Positions 14,553 through 22,331 are shown, counted from the stretch's first letter. The stretch: 28,982 bases of DNA from Kiritimatiellia bacterium (GCA_017405115.1 JAFRBA010000171.1:1-28982), one strand, 5' to 3'. Notes: generated by a model not told the origin, from the letters alone. Made by a program: numbers and translations.

Positions 14553-15965
14553 CTATTTGCCCTTGCCCGTCATCCATCTGGCCGTGTCCGTCTCGCCGGC
14601 GTCCGCCGTCGCATTCGCGACAAGCCTCGCGAGCCCGACGTCCACGAGATACCGCCTGACCTTGACGGGCTGCAGGTCGCTGCCTGCGGCGGATATCCGG
14701 AGCTCCAGCTTCTTCGGCGAAACAGGCCGTCCGAGCAGCCTGATGCGGCGGCGTCCGATGGCGCGCCCGCCGGCCAGCCATCTGCCGTCGCCGTAGAGCG
14801 TCCAGTGGTCGACCTGTTCGCCACACGAGATGTCCTCGGCCATCACTACCAGGTTGAACGGCTCGCCGTCCCTCTCGACTTCATGCGCGAAGAACGCCTC
14901 CTTGATGACGGCGAAGCCCTTCAGCGCGCGCACGTCTTCCTCGTCGAGCACTCCGTCGCGGTTTGGCGCGACGCCGATGTTCATCGTCCCGCCGTTTCCG
15001 ACGTTCCCGAGGTACAGCCGCATAAGGTAGGCGGCGTTCTTGGTGGTGCCGCGCTCGCCCGCATGGTAGAACCACCCCCTGCGCAGCGGGAAATCGGATT
15101 CGCAGACACGGAAGTACCGTCCGCTCGGAGAGCCGACGTTGATCTGGTAGGCGTAGTCCGGATTCCCGTATTCGCCATTCGCGAAGCCTCCCACCGAAGT
15201 AATCGACGCGCGTGAATCGTCATGCAGGACGCCGCGCTCGTTGCCGGGCCAGCGGAAGTCCGAGCTGTCGGACTCGCCCGCGAAGATGCAGACGTTCGGC
15301 TGCAGCCTGCGCACGAACGCGAACACCTCGTCGAAACGGTAGTAGCCGCTCGGGATGACGCGTTTCTCGTTGGCGCCGCCATACCATCCGTCGCCGCCGT
15401 TTGCGCCGTCAAACCACATCTCGAACACCTCGCCATAGTCGCCGGAGAGGAGCTCCCGTATCTGCTCGTGGTAGAGCCTGACGTACTCGGGCGTCCCGTA
15501 ATGCCCGTTGTTGCGGTCCCACGGCGAGACATAGACCCCGAACCTGATGCCGGCCTTGCGGCACGCGCGCTCCATCTCGCGCACGTAGTCGCCCTTTCCG
15601 CCGCGGAAAGGCGACTTCGAGATGTTGTGGTCCGTCGTCCGCGTCGGCCACAGGCAGAATCCGTCGTGGTGCTTGGCTACGACCACAAGGCCGCCCAGGC
15701 CGCCGTCCCTGCACGCGGTGACGATCTGATCCGCGTCAAAGGCAGAGGGGTTGAGCCGTGCTGGGTCTTCGTCGCCGAAGCCCCACTCCCGGTCAGTGTA
15801 CGTGTTCAGCCCCCAGTGCACGATGCCGATGACGTCAGGCCCCTCGTTCATCCGCTTCAGGAGCGCCGGGCTCGGCACGGACCTTCCGGAAGACCCCGCG
15901 CAGGCAGGCCAGGGAGCCAGCAACAGCGCCGCGCAGGCCGCCGGCAAAGCGATGCATTTCTTCAT
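14553..15965 (-). CDS. Secreted alpha-L-fucosidase (GH29)
   Basis: 470 residues. The signal peptide is about 1-23 (ALPAACAALLLAPWPACA). The GH29 barrel shows VHWGLNTYTDREWGFG (49-64), VVVAKHHDGFCLWPTRTTDHN (94-114), YVSPWDRN, and the nucleophile segment EVFEMWFDGANG with D186. The C-terminal third is beta-rich with NIGVAPNRDGVL. GH29 enzymes remove alpha-linked L-fucose from glycans; the acid/base residue is harder to place, and the 'HHDGFCLWPT' pattern suits the branch with narrower linkage preference. It follows the SGNH hydrolase gene by 10 bp with a GAGG site, so the two form an operon and probably act on the same decorated glycan. Confidence 0.9.
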   Translation of the reverse strand: MKKCIALPAACAALLLAPWPACAGSSGRSVPSPALLKRMNEGPDVIGIVHWGLNTYTDREWGFGDEDPARLNPSAFDADQIVTACRDGGLGGLVVVAKHHDGFCLWPTRTTDHNISKSPFRGGKGDYVREMERACRKAGIRFGVYVSPWDRNNGHYGTPEYVRLYHEQIRELLSGDYGEVFEMWFDGANGGDGWYGGANEKRVIPSGYYRFDEVFAFVRRLQPNVCIFAGESDSSDFRWPGNERGVLHDDSRASITSVGGFANGEYGNPDYAYQINVGSPSGRYFRVCESDFPLRRGWFYHAGERGTTKNAAYLMRLYLGNVGNGGTMNIGVAPNRDGVLDEEDVRALKGFAVIKEAFFAHEVERDGEPFNLVVMAEDISCGEQVDHWTLYGDGRWLAGGRAIGRRRIRLLGRPVSPKKLELRISAAGSDLQPVKVRRYLVDVGLARLVANATADAGETDTARWMTGKGK

Positions 15966-15975
15966 CTTGCGCCCC

Positions 15976-16662
15976 TCACTCGCCGTCGAGGCGCCAGGCG
16001 CGCAGCATTGTGCGTGCGGCCGCCTCCGAGCCGCGCGGACTGAAGTGCACTCCGTCGCGCGTCAGCAGGAGCTCGCAGGGGTCCTTGGCCTCGCGGCGGT
16101 GTATCCACTCGAATTCCGTGTCCAGCGGCACAAGCACGGCGTCGGTCCTGTCGGCCGCGTCGCGCGCGGCCTGCTGGTAGGCGCGGCAGATGTCCCCGAA
16201 CTCTCCGCGCGCCGCGCCCTCGCACCTTCCCGTGGGGACGACGATGGAGAACTTCCTGACGTTTGTGCGCAGCCTGAAGTAGTGGACTATCCACACCAGG
16301 TTGTCGCGGAACGTCGTCGGCTCGACGACGGGCTCGTCGCGCCAGCGCCCCCTTCCTATCACGGAGTCGTTCGCCCCGAAGAAGAGCATCACCGCGTCGG
16401 GCTTGAGGTCGGCGACTTCCTTTATGCGCGTCAGCGCCATGGGCGTCTTGTCGCCGCTGACGCCGGCGTTCACGACCTTTATGCCCTTCTTCGCCAGCTC
16501 GGCCTGCAGCAAAGGCACGTAGTACCTGCCCGCCGTTATGCTGTCGCCGTAGCACACAAGCGTCTCGCCCGGCTTCAGCCAGGGCTCCGAAATGGGCTTC
16601 ACCTCCGCCGGCGTCGACAGCGACGCAAGCGCGGCCGCCACAAGAACGACGTTCGCCTTCAT
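15976..16662 (-). CDS. Secreted SGNH/GDSL hydrolase
   Basis: 228 residues from ATG 16662, which has GGAGG five nt upstream (a GTG two codons earlier is less likely). A short signal peptide ends near 19 (VVLVAAALASLSTPA). SGNH blocks: CYGDSITAG with S41, NAGVSGDKT (block II, G70), FFGANDS with N98, and DGVHFSPRG with D203/H206. Such enzymes deacetylate or de-esterify sugars or lipids. First gene of an operon with the fucosidase, so an O-acetyl sugar esterase acting on fucosylated glycans is a reasonable guess. Confidence 0.88.
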   Translation of the reverse strand: MKANVVLVAAALASLSTPAEVKPISEPWLKPGETLVCYGDSITAGRYYVPLLQAELAKKGIKVVNAGVSGDKTPMALTRIKEVADLKPDAVMLFFGANDSVIGRGRWRDEPVVEPTTFRDNLVWIVHYFRLRTNVRKFSIVVPTGRCEGAARGEFGDICRAYQQAARDAADRTDAVLVPLDTEFEWIHRREAKDPCELLLTRDGVHFSPRGSEAAARTMLRAWRLDGE

Positions 16663-16664
16663 GT

Positions 16665-16697
16665 TCACCTCCGTGTCCTCCCTGTTTCCTGGTTCAC
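16665..16697 (-). CDS. Putative mini-ORF (GTG start, 10 codons) ahead of the SGNH gene
   Basis: GTG 16697 lies 9 nt after TATAAT and reads V-N-Q-E-T-G-R-T-R-R-stop; the TGA ends two bases before ATG 16662. Weaker than the other three cases because of the GTG start. Confidence 0.2.
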   Translation of the reverse strand: MNQETGRTRR

Positions 16698-16706
16698 TGT
16701 GCAGAC

Positions 16707-16715
16707 ATTATACCA
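16707..16715 (-). promoter_or_regulatory. Extended -10 promoter (TGGTATAAT) of the SGNH-fucosidase operon
   Basis: Exact 9-mer. The TAA stop of the upstream pseudouridine synthase (16710-16708) lies within the TATAAT. Predicted start near 16700. Confidence 0.7.
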
Positions 16716-17355
16716 TATCCGGAGGCGCAGACACCTCGATCCACCTGCCGGAATGCGGATGCCGGAACCGCAGGCGCGTCGCGCGCAGGCGCATGCGGGC
16801 GGCGGGGCGCGCACCATACTTGACGTCCCCCACCACCGGATGGCCGGCTTCGCTGAAATGAACCCGTATCTGGTTCTTGCGCCCGGACTTCAGCGACACC
16901 TCGACGAGCGTCGTGCCACCCTCCGACGAAAGCTTGCGCCATTCGGTGCGGGCAAGCTTGCCGAGACGGGGATCGGAGACGCTCCTGACCTTCATCGTCC
17001 TCTCGTCGTCCCGCAGGTACGACTCGAACACCCCGGAGTCTTCGTCCAGCGACCCCTCGACGCGCGCAAGGTACGTCTTCTCGGTCAGGCTGTTCCAGTC
17101 GGCCCTGAACCACTCCGCCACCTCCTCGGTCTTCGCAAACATCATAACGCCGCTGGTCTCTCGGTCAAGGCGGTGTACAAGCCACACATGCTGTCTGCTC
17201 CGCCGCTGGCCCTTGCGCACATAGTCGTTCAGCCATGCCTCGGCCGTGTTGGACTCCTTCGCGCGGGTGTGCGTCGTCAGGAGGCCGGCGGGCTTGTCGA
17301 TGACGATCACGTCGCGGTCTTCGTACAGGATGGGAAACGGAAGGCGGTTCTTCAT
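16708..17355 (-). CDS. RluA-family RNA pseudouridine synthase
   Basis: 215 residues. The catalytic motif is VHRLDRETSG with D64 (residues 60-69). Other family blocks are ILYEDRDVIVIDKPAGLLTT near 10-28, KTYLARVEG, and SLKSGRKNQIRVHFSEAGHPVVGD (motif III). There is no N-terminal S4 domain, as in RluC/RsuA-like short members, so the target site in tRNA or rRNA cannot be named. The gene starts 26 nt after the CCA end of a tRNA-Met on the same strand with no promoter or clear ribosome site in between, so it is probably made from the tRNA transcript. Its stop is inside the next promoter. Confidence 0.88.
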   Translation of the reverse strand: MKNRLPFPILYEDRDVIVIDKPAGLLTTHTRAKESNTAEAWLNDYVRKGQRRSRQHVWLVHRLDRETSGVMMFAKTEEVAEWFRADWNSLTEKTYLARVEGSLDEDSGVFESYLRDDERTMKVRSVSDPRLGKLARTEWRKLSSEGGTTLVEVSLKSGRKNQIRVHFSEAGHPVVGDVKYGARPAARMRLRATRLRFRHPHSGRWIEVSAPPDMV

Positions 17356-17380
17356 GGATGCCGAACGTGGCAGCCGGGAA

Positions 17381-17456
17381 TGGTGGCGAGAAAGGGGATC
17401 GAACCCTTGACCTTAGGCTTATGAGTCCTGCGCTCTACCAACTGAGCTATCTCGCC
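17381..17456 (-). tRNA. tRNA-Met (anticodon CAU), CCA encoded
   Basis: Cloverleaf on the minus strand: acceptor GGCGAGA pairs with TCTCGCC, D-arm AGCTCAGTTGGTAGAGC, anticodon loop CTCATAA (CAT at 17423-17421), T-arm GGGTTCGATCCCC, discriminator A, genomic CCA at 17383-17381. The 1-72 G-C pair suggests an elongator tRNA-Met; a tRNA-Ile with modified C34 also has a CAU anticodon and cannot be fully excluded. Confidence 0.95.
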
Positions 17457-17478
17457 AATCAGGTGGCTGACGGCGCAT

Positions 17479-17487
17479 AGTCTACCA
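17479..17487 (-). promoter_or_regulatory. Extended -10-like promoter (TGGTAGACT) of tRNA-Met
   Basis: TGG prefix with a TAGACT box, 22 nt before the tRNA 5' end at 17456. Confidence 0.5.
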
Positions 17488-17530
17488 TATCCATCCGACA
17501 AAAGTCAATAGCCCAGACGGCCTGAGATTA

Positions 17531-17539
17531 TGGTATAAT
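17531..17539 (+). promoter_or_regulatory. Extended -10 promoter (TGGTATAAT) of the L,D-transpeptidase gene
   Basis: TATAAT 17534-17539 is 7 nt before ATG 17547: predicted leaderless start. Confidence 0.72.
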
Positions 17540-17546
17540 GCGCGCG

Positions 17547-18467
17547 ATGCTAGCCGCCCTGCTCATATGCTCGCTCGCCTTCGCGGAGTCGAAGACCCTG
17601 GCCGTCCAGATATGCCTGGACCGCGCGGGGTACTCGTGCAACACCATAGACGGGCAGTGGGGGGCTAAGTCGCAGCGCGCCCTCGAGGCGTACTGCAGGG
17701 CGAGGAACGTCAAGACGCCGCCGACTCCCGAGGCCGCGTACGACGCGCTGTTCTCCAACTCGGGCAACATCTTCCGGCTCGTCACGGTGACGCATGCGGA
17801 CCTCGCCTCGCTCACCGCCATGCCGTCCTCCCCTGCCGAGAAGGCGCGCCTGCCACGCATGGGCTACTGTTCGGCGCTGGAGATGTTCGCCGAGCGGGGG
17901 CACCTGAGCCTGCGCGCCATGGAGCGGATGAACCCCGGCGTCGACTGGTCGCACGTCTCGCCGGGGCTGAAGCTGGTGATACCGGCGTTCCCGTCCATGG
18001 AGGAAGAGCTGTCGGTCTGGCCGAAGGACCGCGCAAACGCTCCCAAGCGCCCGGAGGCCGCGCTCGTGAAGGTGTCGCTGTCGCGCTTCGAGATAACGGC
18101 TTACGATGCCAGGGGAAGGCTCCTCGCCCTTTTCCCGTGCTCGATTGCGCAGAACAAGGCCAACCTTCCGAAGCAGGGCGTGCTGAGGATCACCGACACC
18201 ATCGCCAACCCGAACTACACCTACACGCCGGACCATGTGCCGCCCGGGGGGAGGGCGAAGCGCTACGTGTTCCCCGAGGGGCCGCGGTGCCCGGTCGGCG
18301 TAGCATGGCTCGGGCTCAGCCTCCCGGGATACGGCATACACGGAACGCCGCGCCCCGAGTCGATCGGGAACGCGGAGTCTCACGGATGCTTCCGCCTGTC
18401 CAACTGGAATGCGGCCCGGCTCTACGCACTATGCAGGCCGGGCGTGAAGGTGGTCGTCGAGAAGTAG
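17547..18467 (+). CDS. L,D-transpeptidase (YkuD) with N-terminal peptidoglycan-binding domain
   Basis: 306 residues. ATG 17547 is chosen; the in-frame ATG 17538 overlaps the -10 box and cannot be in the mRNA. A short signal peptide (about 1-13, AALLICSLAFA) is followed by a PG_binding_1-like repeat (VQICLDRAGYSCNTIDGQWGAKSQRAL), a LysM-like middle segment (MERMNPGVDWSHVSPGLKLVIP) and the YkuD domain. Catalytic residues are in YGIHGTP and NAESHGCFRLSN, with C281. It forms 3-3 or lipoprotein cross-links in periplasmic peptidoglycan. Its stop is 10 bp from the convergent purM stop, with no terminator between. Confidence 0.92.
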   Translation: MLAALLICSLAFAESKTLAVQICLDRAGYSCNTIDGQWGAKSQRALEAYCRARNVKTPPTPEAAYDALFSNSGNIFRLVTVTHADLASLTAMPSSPAEKARLPRMGYCSALEMFAERGHLSLRAMERMNPGVDWSHVSPGLKLVIPAFPSMEEELSVWPKDRANAPKRPEAALVKVSLSRFEITAYDARGRLLALFPCSIAQNKANLPKQGVLRITDTIANPNYTYTPDHVPPGGRAKRYVFPEGPRCPVGVAWLGLSLPGYGIHGTPRPESIGNAESHGCFRLSNWNAARLYALCRPGVKVVVEK

Positions 18468-18477
18468 CTGGGGGCCG

Positions 18478-19515
18478 TCAGTTCTTGTACGTGACGACGC
18501 CCGAGCCCTTGCGGCAGACGCCGATGACCGAGTACTGCTGGTGCTGGGCCTTGAGGATATTCGTGGCCTTCACGAGATCCTTCTTCTGGATGATGACCAC
18601 ATAGCCGATGCCCATGTTGAATACGCGGTACATCTCCTCGCGGTCGACCTTGCCCTGGCGCTCGATGAACTTGAAGATCGTCGGCACGTCCCAGGAGGCG
18701 CGGTCGATCTCGGCGTTCACGCACTTCGGCAGCACGCGCGGGATGTTGTCGGAGAAGCCTCCGCCCGTGATGTGCGCCATGCCGGTAATGTGTATCTTGC
18801 GCTCCATTAGCTTGGCGACCGGCCTGAGGAAGCTCTTGTGCACCGCGAGCAGGGCGTCGCCGAACGTCTGGTTGGTGCCGGGCAGCTTGTCCTTCCAGCT
18901 GTAGCCGTAGAGGTCGAAGATGACGCGGCGCGCGAGCGAGAAGCCGTTGGTCTGAAGCCCGCCGGAGGGGAAGCCGATGATGACGTCGCCGGCGCGGATC
19001 GACTTGCCCGTGATCAGGTTCTTCCTCTGCACGCAGCCAACGATCGTGCCGACGAGATCGTACTCGCCGGCGGGGTAGAGGCCGGGCATCTCGGCCGTCT
19101 CGCCGCCTAGGAGCGCCATCTTGTTCTCCTTGCAGGCCTTGCACAGGCCGCTCACGACCTGCTTGAACTGCGCCGGGTCGACCTTCGCCGTTCCGACGTA
19201 GTCCATGAAGAACAGCGGCTTCGCGCCCTGCACGAGGATGTCGTTCACGCAGTGGTTGACGAGATCCTGCCCGACCGTGTCGTGCTTGTTCATCATCGCC
19301 GCCACCTTGAGCTTCGTGCCGACGCCGTCTGACGAGGCGACGAGGATCAGGTCCTTGCCCGGCGGGACCTTGTGGAGCCCGCCGAACGAACCGATCCCGC
19401 CGATCACGTTCAGGGTCTTCGTGGAGGCAACCATCTGCTTGATGGCGCCGACCGCGTCCATCTTGACGTCGATGTTGACGCCCGCCTGCGCATAAGCCGA
19501 CTTCTTCTCCGCCAT
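18478..19515 (-). CDS. purM: Phosphoribosylformylglycinamidine cyclo-ligase
   Basis: 345 residues, full length for PurM (AIR synthetase), which closes the imidazole ring in purine synthesis using ATP. Visible: SAYAQAGVNID at the start (YxxAGVxID), SSDGVGTKLKVA (62-73), DLVNHCVNDILVQGAKPLFFMDY, LLGGETAEMPGLY, PSGGLQTNGFSLAR, HITGGGFSDNIPRVLP, and FNMGIGYVVII. ATG 19515 is preceded by AGGGGG. It lies 18 nt after fba and has no promoter of its own, so both belong to one unit. Confidence 0.97.
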   Translation of the reverse strand: MAEKKSAYAQAGVNIDVKMDAVGAIKQMVASTKTLNVIGGIGSFGGLHKVPPGKDLILVASSDGVGTKLKVAAMMNKHDTVGQDLVNHCVNDILVQGAKPLFFMDYVGTAKVDPAQFKQVVSGLCKACKENKMALLGGETAEMPGLYPAGEYDLVGTIVGCVQRKNLITGKSIRAGDVIIGFPSGGLQTNGFSLARRVIFDLYGYSWKDKLPGTNQTFGDALLAVHKSFLRPVAKLMERKIHITGMAHITGGGFSDNIPRVLPKCVNAEIDRASWDVPTIFKFIERQGKVDREEMYRVFNMGIGYVVIIQKKDLVKATNILKAQHQQYSVIGVCRKGSGVVTYKN

Positions 19516-19533
19516 TGCGACCCCCTGTGGATA

Positions 19534-20532
19534 TCAGAGCTTGTTGTTGGACCCGAGGACCTTGACGATCTTGTGGATGTAGAGCTCCTTCATCGCCTCG
19601 CGGGCGGGAGTGAGGTACTGCCGCGGATCGAAGTGGCCGGGGTTCTCGGCGAGGTGCTTGCGAATCGCCGCCGTCATCGCCAGGCGGGAGTCGCTGTCAA
19701 TGTTGATCTTGCACACAGCGCTCTTCGCCGCCTTGCGCAGCTGCGACTCGGGAATGCCGACCGCGTCGGGGAGCTTGCCGCCGAACTTGTTGATCGTGTC
19801 GACGTGCTCCTGCGGCACGCTGGACGAGCCGTGCAGGACGATCGGGAAGCCGGGAAGCTTCTTCTCCACGGCCTTGAGCACGTCGAACGCGAGCGGCGGC
19901 GGGACGAGCTTGCCCGTCTTCGGGTCGCGCGTGCACTGCTCGGGCTTGAACTTGTAGGCGCCGTGCGAAGTGCCGATCGAGATCGCAAGCGAGTCACAGC
20001 CGGTCTTGGTCGCGAACTCAATGCCCTCCTCGGGCTTCGTGTAGGGGCTCTCCTCGGCCTGGACCTCGTCTTCGACGCCGGCGAGGACGCCGAGCTCGGC
20101 CTCGACGGTCACGTCGTGCTTGTGGGCGTAGGCGACGACCTTCTTGGTGAGCTTGATGTTCTCCTTGAACGGGAGGGAGCTGCCGTCGATCATGACGGAC
20201 GAGAAGCCGGTGTCGATGCAGCTCTTGCACGTCTCGAAGCTGTCGCCGTGGTCGAGGTGAAGGACTATCTGCGGCTTCTTGCAGCCGAGTTCCTTGGCGT
20301 AGGCAACCGCGCCCTCGGCCATGTAGCGGAGGATCGTCGGGTTAGCGTACTTGCGCGCGCCCTTCGAGACCTGCATGATGACGGGCGACTTGGTCTCTAC
20401 CGCCGCCTGGATGATGGCCTGCATCTGCTCCATCGTGTTGAAGTTGAACGCCGGAATCGCATAACCGCCCTTGACGGCCTTAGCGAACATCTTCTTGGTG
20501 TTGACAAGACCAAGTTTCTTGTAGCTTACCAT
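19534..20532 (-). CDS. fba: Class II fructose-bisphosphate aldolase
   Basis: 332 residues. Metal and active-site blocks: HLDHGDSFETC (D94, H95), TVEAELGVLAGVED (E144/E146 region), SIGTSHGAYKF (H189) and PIVLHGSSSVP (H233). It splits fructose 1,6-bisphosphate into DHAP and glyceraldehyde 3-phosphate in the cytoplasm with Zn. The GTSHGAYKF form and roughly 330 residues match the shorter class IIB type; a tagatose-bisphosphate specificity cannot be excluded. AAGGAG lies 8 nt before ATG 20532. First gene of an operon with purM. Confidence 0.95.
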   Translation of the reverse strand: MVSYKKLGLVNTKKMFAKAVKGGYAIPAFNFNTMEQMQAIIQAAVETKSPVIMQVSKGARKYANPTILRYMAEGAVAYAKELGCKKPQIVLHLDHGDSFETCKSCIDTGFSSVMIDGSSLPFKENIKLTKKVVAYAHKHDVTVEAELGVLAGVEDEVQAEESPYTKPEEGIEFATKTGCDSLAISIGTSHGAYKFKPEQCTRDPKTGKLVPPPLAFDVLKAVEKKLPGFPIVLHGSSSVPQEHVDTINKFGGKLPDAVGIPESQLRKAAKSAVCKINIDSDSRLAMTAAIRKHLAENPGHFDPRQYLTPAREAMKELYIHKIVKVLGSNNKL

Positions 20533-20576
20533 TTGTTTTCTCCTTAAATCAACCCCTTATGAGGGTATTGGCGTAT

Positions 20577-20585
20577 ATTATACCA
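20577..20585 (-). promoter_or_regulatory. Extended -10 promoter (TGGTATAAT) of fba-purM
   Basis: Exact 9-mer; predicted start near 20570, leader of about 38 nt with a small ACCCUC/GGGGU stem (20566-20552) and the AAGGAG site. Confidence 0.7.
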
Positions 20586-20662
20586 TAAATACCGCCGTCT
20601 GTGTCGGCCAAATTGCACTCTGCGCACTCTGCCGTGAACAAGATGCAAAACGCCAAATGGAC

Positions 20663-20719
20663 GCGCCGCGCGGCCAAGCCGAAGGGCGGTGGCCCTTGAC
20701 GGCTTCAACTGCGCGGCGC
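20663..20719 (-). terminator. Large stem-loop downstream of the NagB-like gene
   Basis: The outer 9-bp GC stem (GCGCCGCGC 20663-20671 with GCGCGGCGC 20711-20719) encloses a 12-bp inner stem (AAGCCG-AAGGGC 20676-20687 with GCCCTT-CGGCTT 20692-20705, 2-nt bulge, GGTG loop). It lies 28 bp after the NagB-like stop and before the fba promoter. There is no clean U-tract, so it may be a 3'-end stabiliser rather than a true intrinsic terminator. Confidence 0.5.
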
Positions 20720-20746
20720 ATGGCCGTAGCCTGCGAAAGGCTATGC

Positions 20747-21691
20747 TCAGTTCGCCTCGGCGACTAGCGGGCCGGCGAGCTCCTTCAGGAAGAAGAGCCT
20801 GCCGGGAATCGTCGGGATCCAGCTGGACGTGACCCAACGCGTCGGGCCGTAGCGGAGCGTCATCCAGAGGGACATGCCCTGCCACTGCATGCCGCGGCCA
20901 TACGTGCCGTCGGCGCCGCCGATCGCGTAGTCGGCCTGGAACATGAGGCCGGGGCCCATCGTGTTCGCGCGGCACGGCACGAGCGTCGTGCGGCTCTTGA
21001 ACGAGGTCTGCGCGTTCTGCTCGATCGTGAGCGGGTGCAGCTTGACCGCGACGCGGTAGGGCTGCTTCTTCCACTCGGCGTCGCTCTTGAACTCGCCGCC
21101 GATCTGCGGCTCCCAGAACGCGATGTGGCACATGCGGCCGATGCCGTAGACGAGCACGAGCTTCGCGCCGCCCTTCTTGAGGGCCTCGATCTTCGCGGGA
21201 TAGGTCGGAAGGTTCTTCTTCGTCGCGAAGTTGCGGTGGTCCGGCGGAACGGTCAGCTTGCCGAGCGGCTTGTAGAACGCCTGCTCCATGGCGAACTGGA
21301 AGCTGGCGTCGCCGACGAGCGTGTTGCCCTTGGCGTCGGCCCACTCGTCCATGTTGAAGCACCACACGTGCTTGCAGTCGACGTTCCACTCCTTGAGGAA
21401 GTAGACCGCCCACTTGTACATGCCCATCGGCCCGACGGGCAGGATGAACGCGATCTTCCTGCCGGCGTCCTTCGCCTTCTTGATCTCGCTGGCGATCTCG
21501 TGGCCCATCTTGACCTCGAACTCGACCAGGTCGTTGCACTGCACGGGCTCGAAAGCCTTGTTCCAGAACTTCTGCGGCTTGCAGACGTCGCCTGGCTTGT
21601 TAGCGCAGCACTTGTCTATCTTCTTCATGTCCCAACCTGCGGGATAGAAGCCCTCGAGGAGGGAACCCTTTACTGTAGAAGCAAAATCCAT
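20747..21691 (-). CDS. NagB-like (glucosamine-6-phosphate deaminase family) protein, altered active site
   Basis: 314 residues of the NagB/6-phosphogluconolactonase fold: [18 protein letters not shown] (phosphate-loop region), FNMDEWAD (D115), and [13 protein letters not shown] (183-195). The last block aligns with the NagB motif GxGxDGHIAFNEP: His189 and Glu194 are kept, but the Asp before Gly-His is Met and the Gly is Cys. Classical NagB (about 266 residues) uses that Asp, His and Glu to open the sugar ring and isomerise GlcN6P. The deaminase label is therefore uncertain; an altered substrate or a shifted catalytic residue is possible. It has its own promoter, right after the protease stop, and AAAGGA upstream of ATG 21691. 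Confidence 0.75.
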   Translation of the reverse strand: MDFASTVKGSLLEGFYPAGWDMKKIDKCCANKPGDVCKPQKFWNKAFEPVQCNDLVEFEVKMGHEIASEIKKAKDAGRKIAFILPVGPMGMYKWAVYFLKEWNVDCKHVWCFNMDEWADAKGNTLVGDASFQFAMEQAFYKPLGKLTVPPDHRNFATKKNLPTYPAKIEALKKGGAKLVLVYGIGRMCHIAFWEPQIGGEFKSDAEWKKQPYRVAVKLHPLTIEQNAQTSFKSRTTLVPCRANTMGPGLMFQADYAIGGADGTYGRGMQWQGMSLWMTLRYGPTRWVTSSWIPTIPGRLFFLKELAGPLVAEAN

Positions 21692-21726
21692 TTCGGATTG
21701 TCCTTTCTTTTTTTTGCGATGACGCT

Positions 21727-21735
21727 ATTATAGCA
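21727..21735 (-). promoter_or_regulatory. Extended -10 promoter (TGCTATAAT) of the NagB-like gene
   Basis: TGC-TATAAT, minus strand, 6 bp beyond the stop of the CPBP gene; predicted leader of about 29 nt. Confidence 0.6.
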
Positions 21736-21740
21736 CATCA

Positions 21741-22322
21741 TTACCAAAATTGCCATTGCCCAGTGCGAAGAACCCACAGCCCAAGCGCGAGATTCGTCGT
21801 GGCATGGGCCACGATCGCGGCCCCGAGGCCTCGCCGCAGGAACATCCACCCGTAGACCGCGCCCGCGACGGCGCCGACAAGCCAGCGGTCGTGCTCGACC
21901 GCGAAAAGCGCGACCATCCACCAGAACCCCGCGAAGCCCACCAGCCACTTCCGGAAGAAGAGCTCCTCTGCCGCCGAGATCACGAACGCGCTGCCGAAGA
22001 GCCGCACGGCCAGCAGAGCGACCCCGGCCCCGGCCATCCCCTGCACTCCGCCCTCGCCGACGATGCAGAAGCGCCTGTACAGCGGCCAGTCGAACTGCTC
22101 CGGCAGTATCCATACCGCGAAGACCGCAAGCCCGACGGGCACTCCCCACGCAAGACGCCGCGCAAGCCCACGGCAGCCCCCGGAGAGCCGCGCGCGCAGC
22201 GTCGGCACGAGAAGCGCCACCGTCACGCACGTGCGGACGGCATAGCACTCCGCCGTCGCCGGAAGCGCCATCATGAGCGCCATCCACGCGGCATACGGAG
22301 CGATGAGCCAGAACGTTCGCAT
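21741..22322 (-). CDS. CPBP-family intramembrane glutamic protease (CAAX-protease-like)
   Basis: 193 residues, mostly hydrophobic, with about five to six membrane helices. ABI/CPBP catalytic motifs are complete: SAAEELFFRKWL (E119, E120, R124), ALFAVEHDRW (H144) and VAHATTNLAL (H173, N177). Such proteins cleave or process membrane-associated peptides or CAAX-like ends; the substrate here is unknown. ATG 22322 lies 9 nt after the YggS-like stop and has only a weak ribosome site, so it is probably translated by coupling as the last gene of the rarA operon. Confidence 0.85.
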   Translation of the reverse strand: MRTFWLIAPYAAWMALMMALPATAECYAVRTCVTVALLVPTLRARLSGGCRGLARRLAWGVPVGLAVFAVWILPEQFDWPLYRRFCIVGEGGVQGMAGAGVALLAVRLFGSAFVISAAEELFFRKWLVGFAGFWWMVALFAVEHDRWLVGAVAGAVYGWMFLRRGLGAAIVAHATTNLALGLWVLRTGQWQFW

Positions 22323-22331
22323 GGATTCAGA

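Noticed and set aside
15751..17424. 557-codon plus-strand frame across the SGNH and pseudouridine synthase genes
   Set aside because: An antisense shadow in GC-rich DNA; it crosses a tRNA and two genes with full catalytic motifs on the other strand.
17538..17546. Earlier ATG for the L,D-transpeptidase
   Set aside because: It overlaps the TATAAT box, so it cannot be transcribed from that promoter; ATG 17547 gives a normal signal peptide.
18468..18477. Bidirectional terminator between the L,D-transpeptidase and purM genes
   Set aside because: Only 10 bp separate the stops, and no stem with U-runs is present.
19372..20547. 391-codon plus-strand frame over fba
   Set aside because: Antisense shadow of the clearly recognisable aldolase; its leucine/valine/arginine-rich composition is typical of such shadows.
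20533..20576. Riboswitch in the fba leader
   Set aside because: The leader is only about 38 nt with one small stem; no known riboswitch fits.
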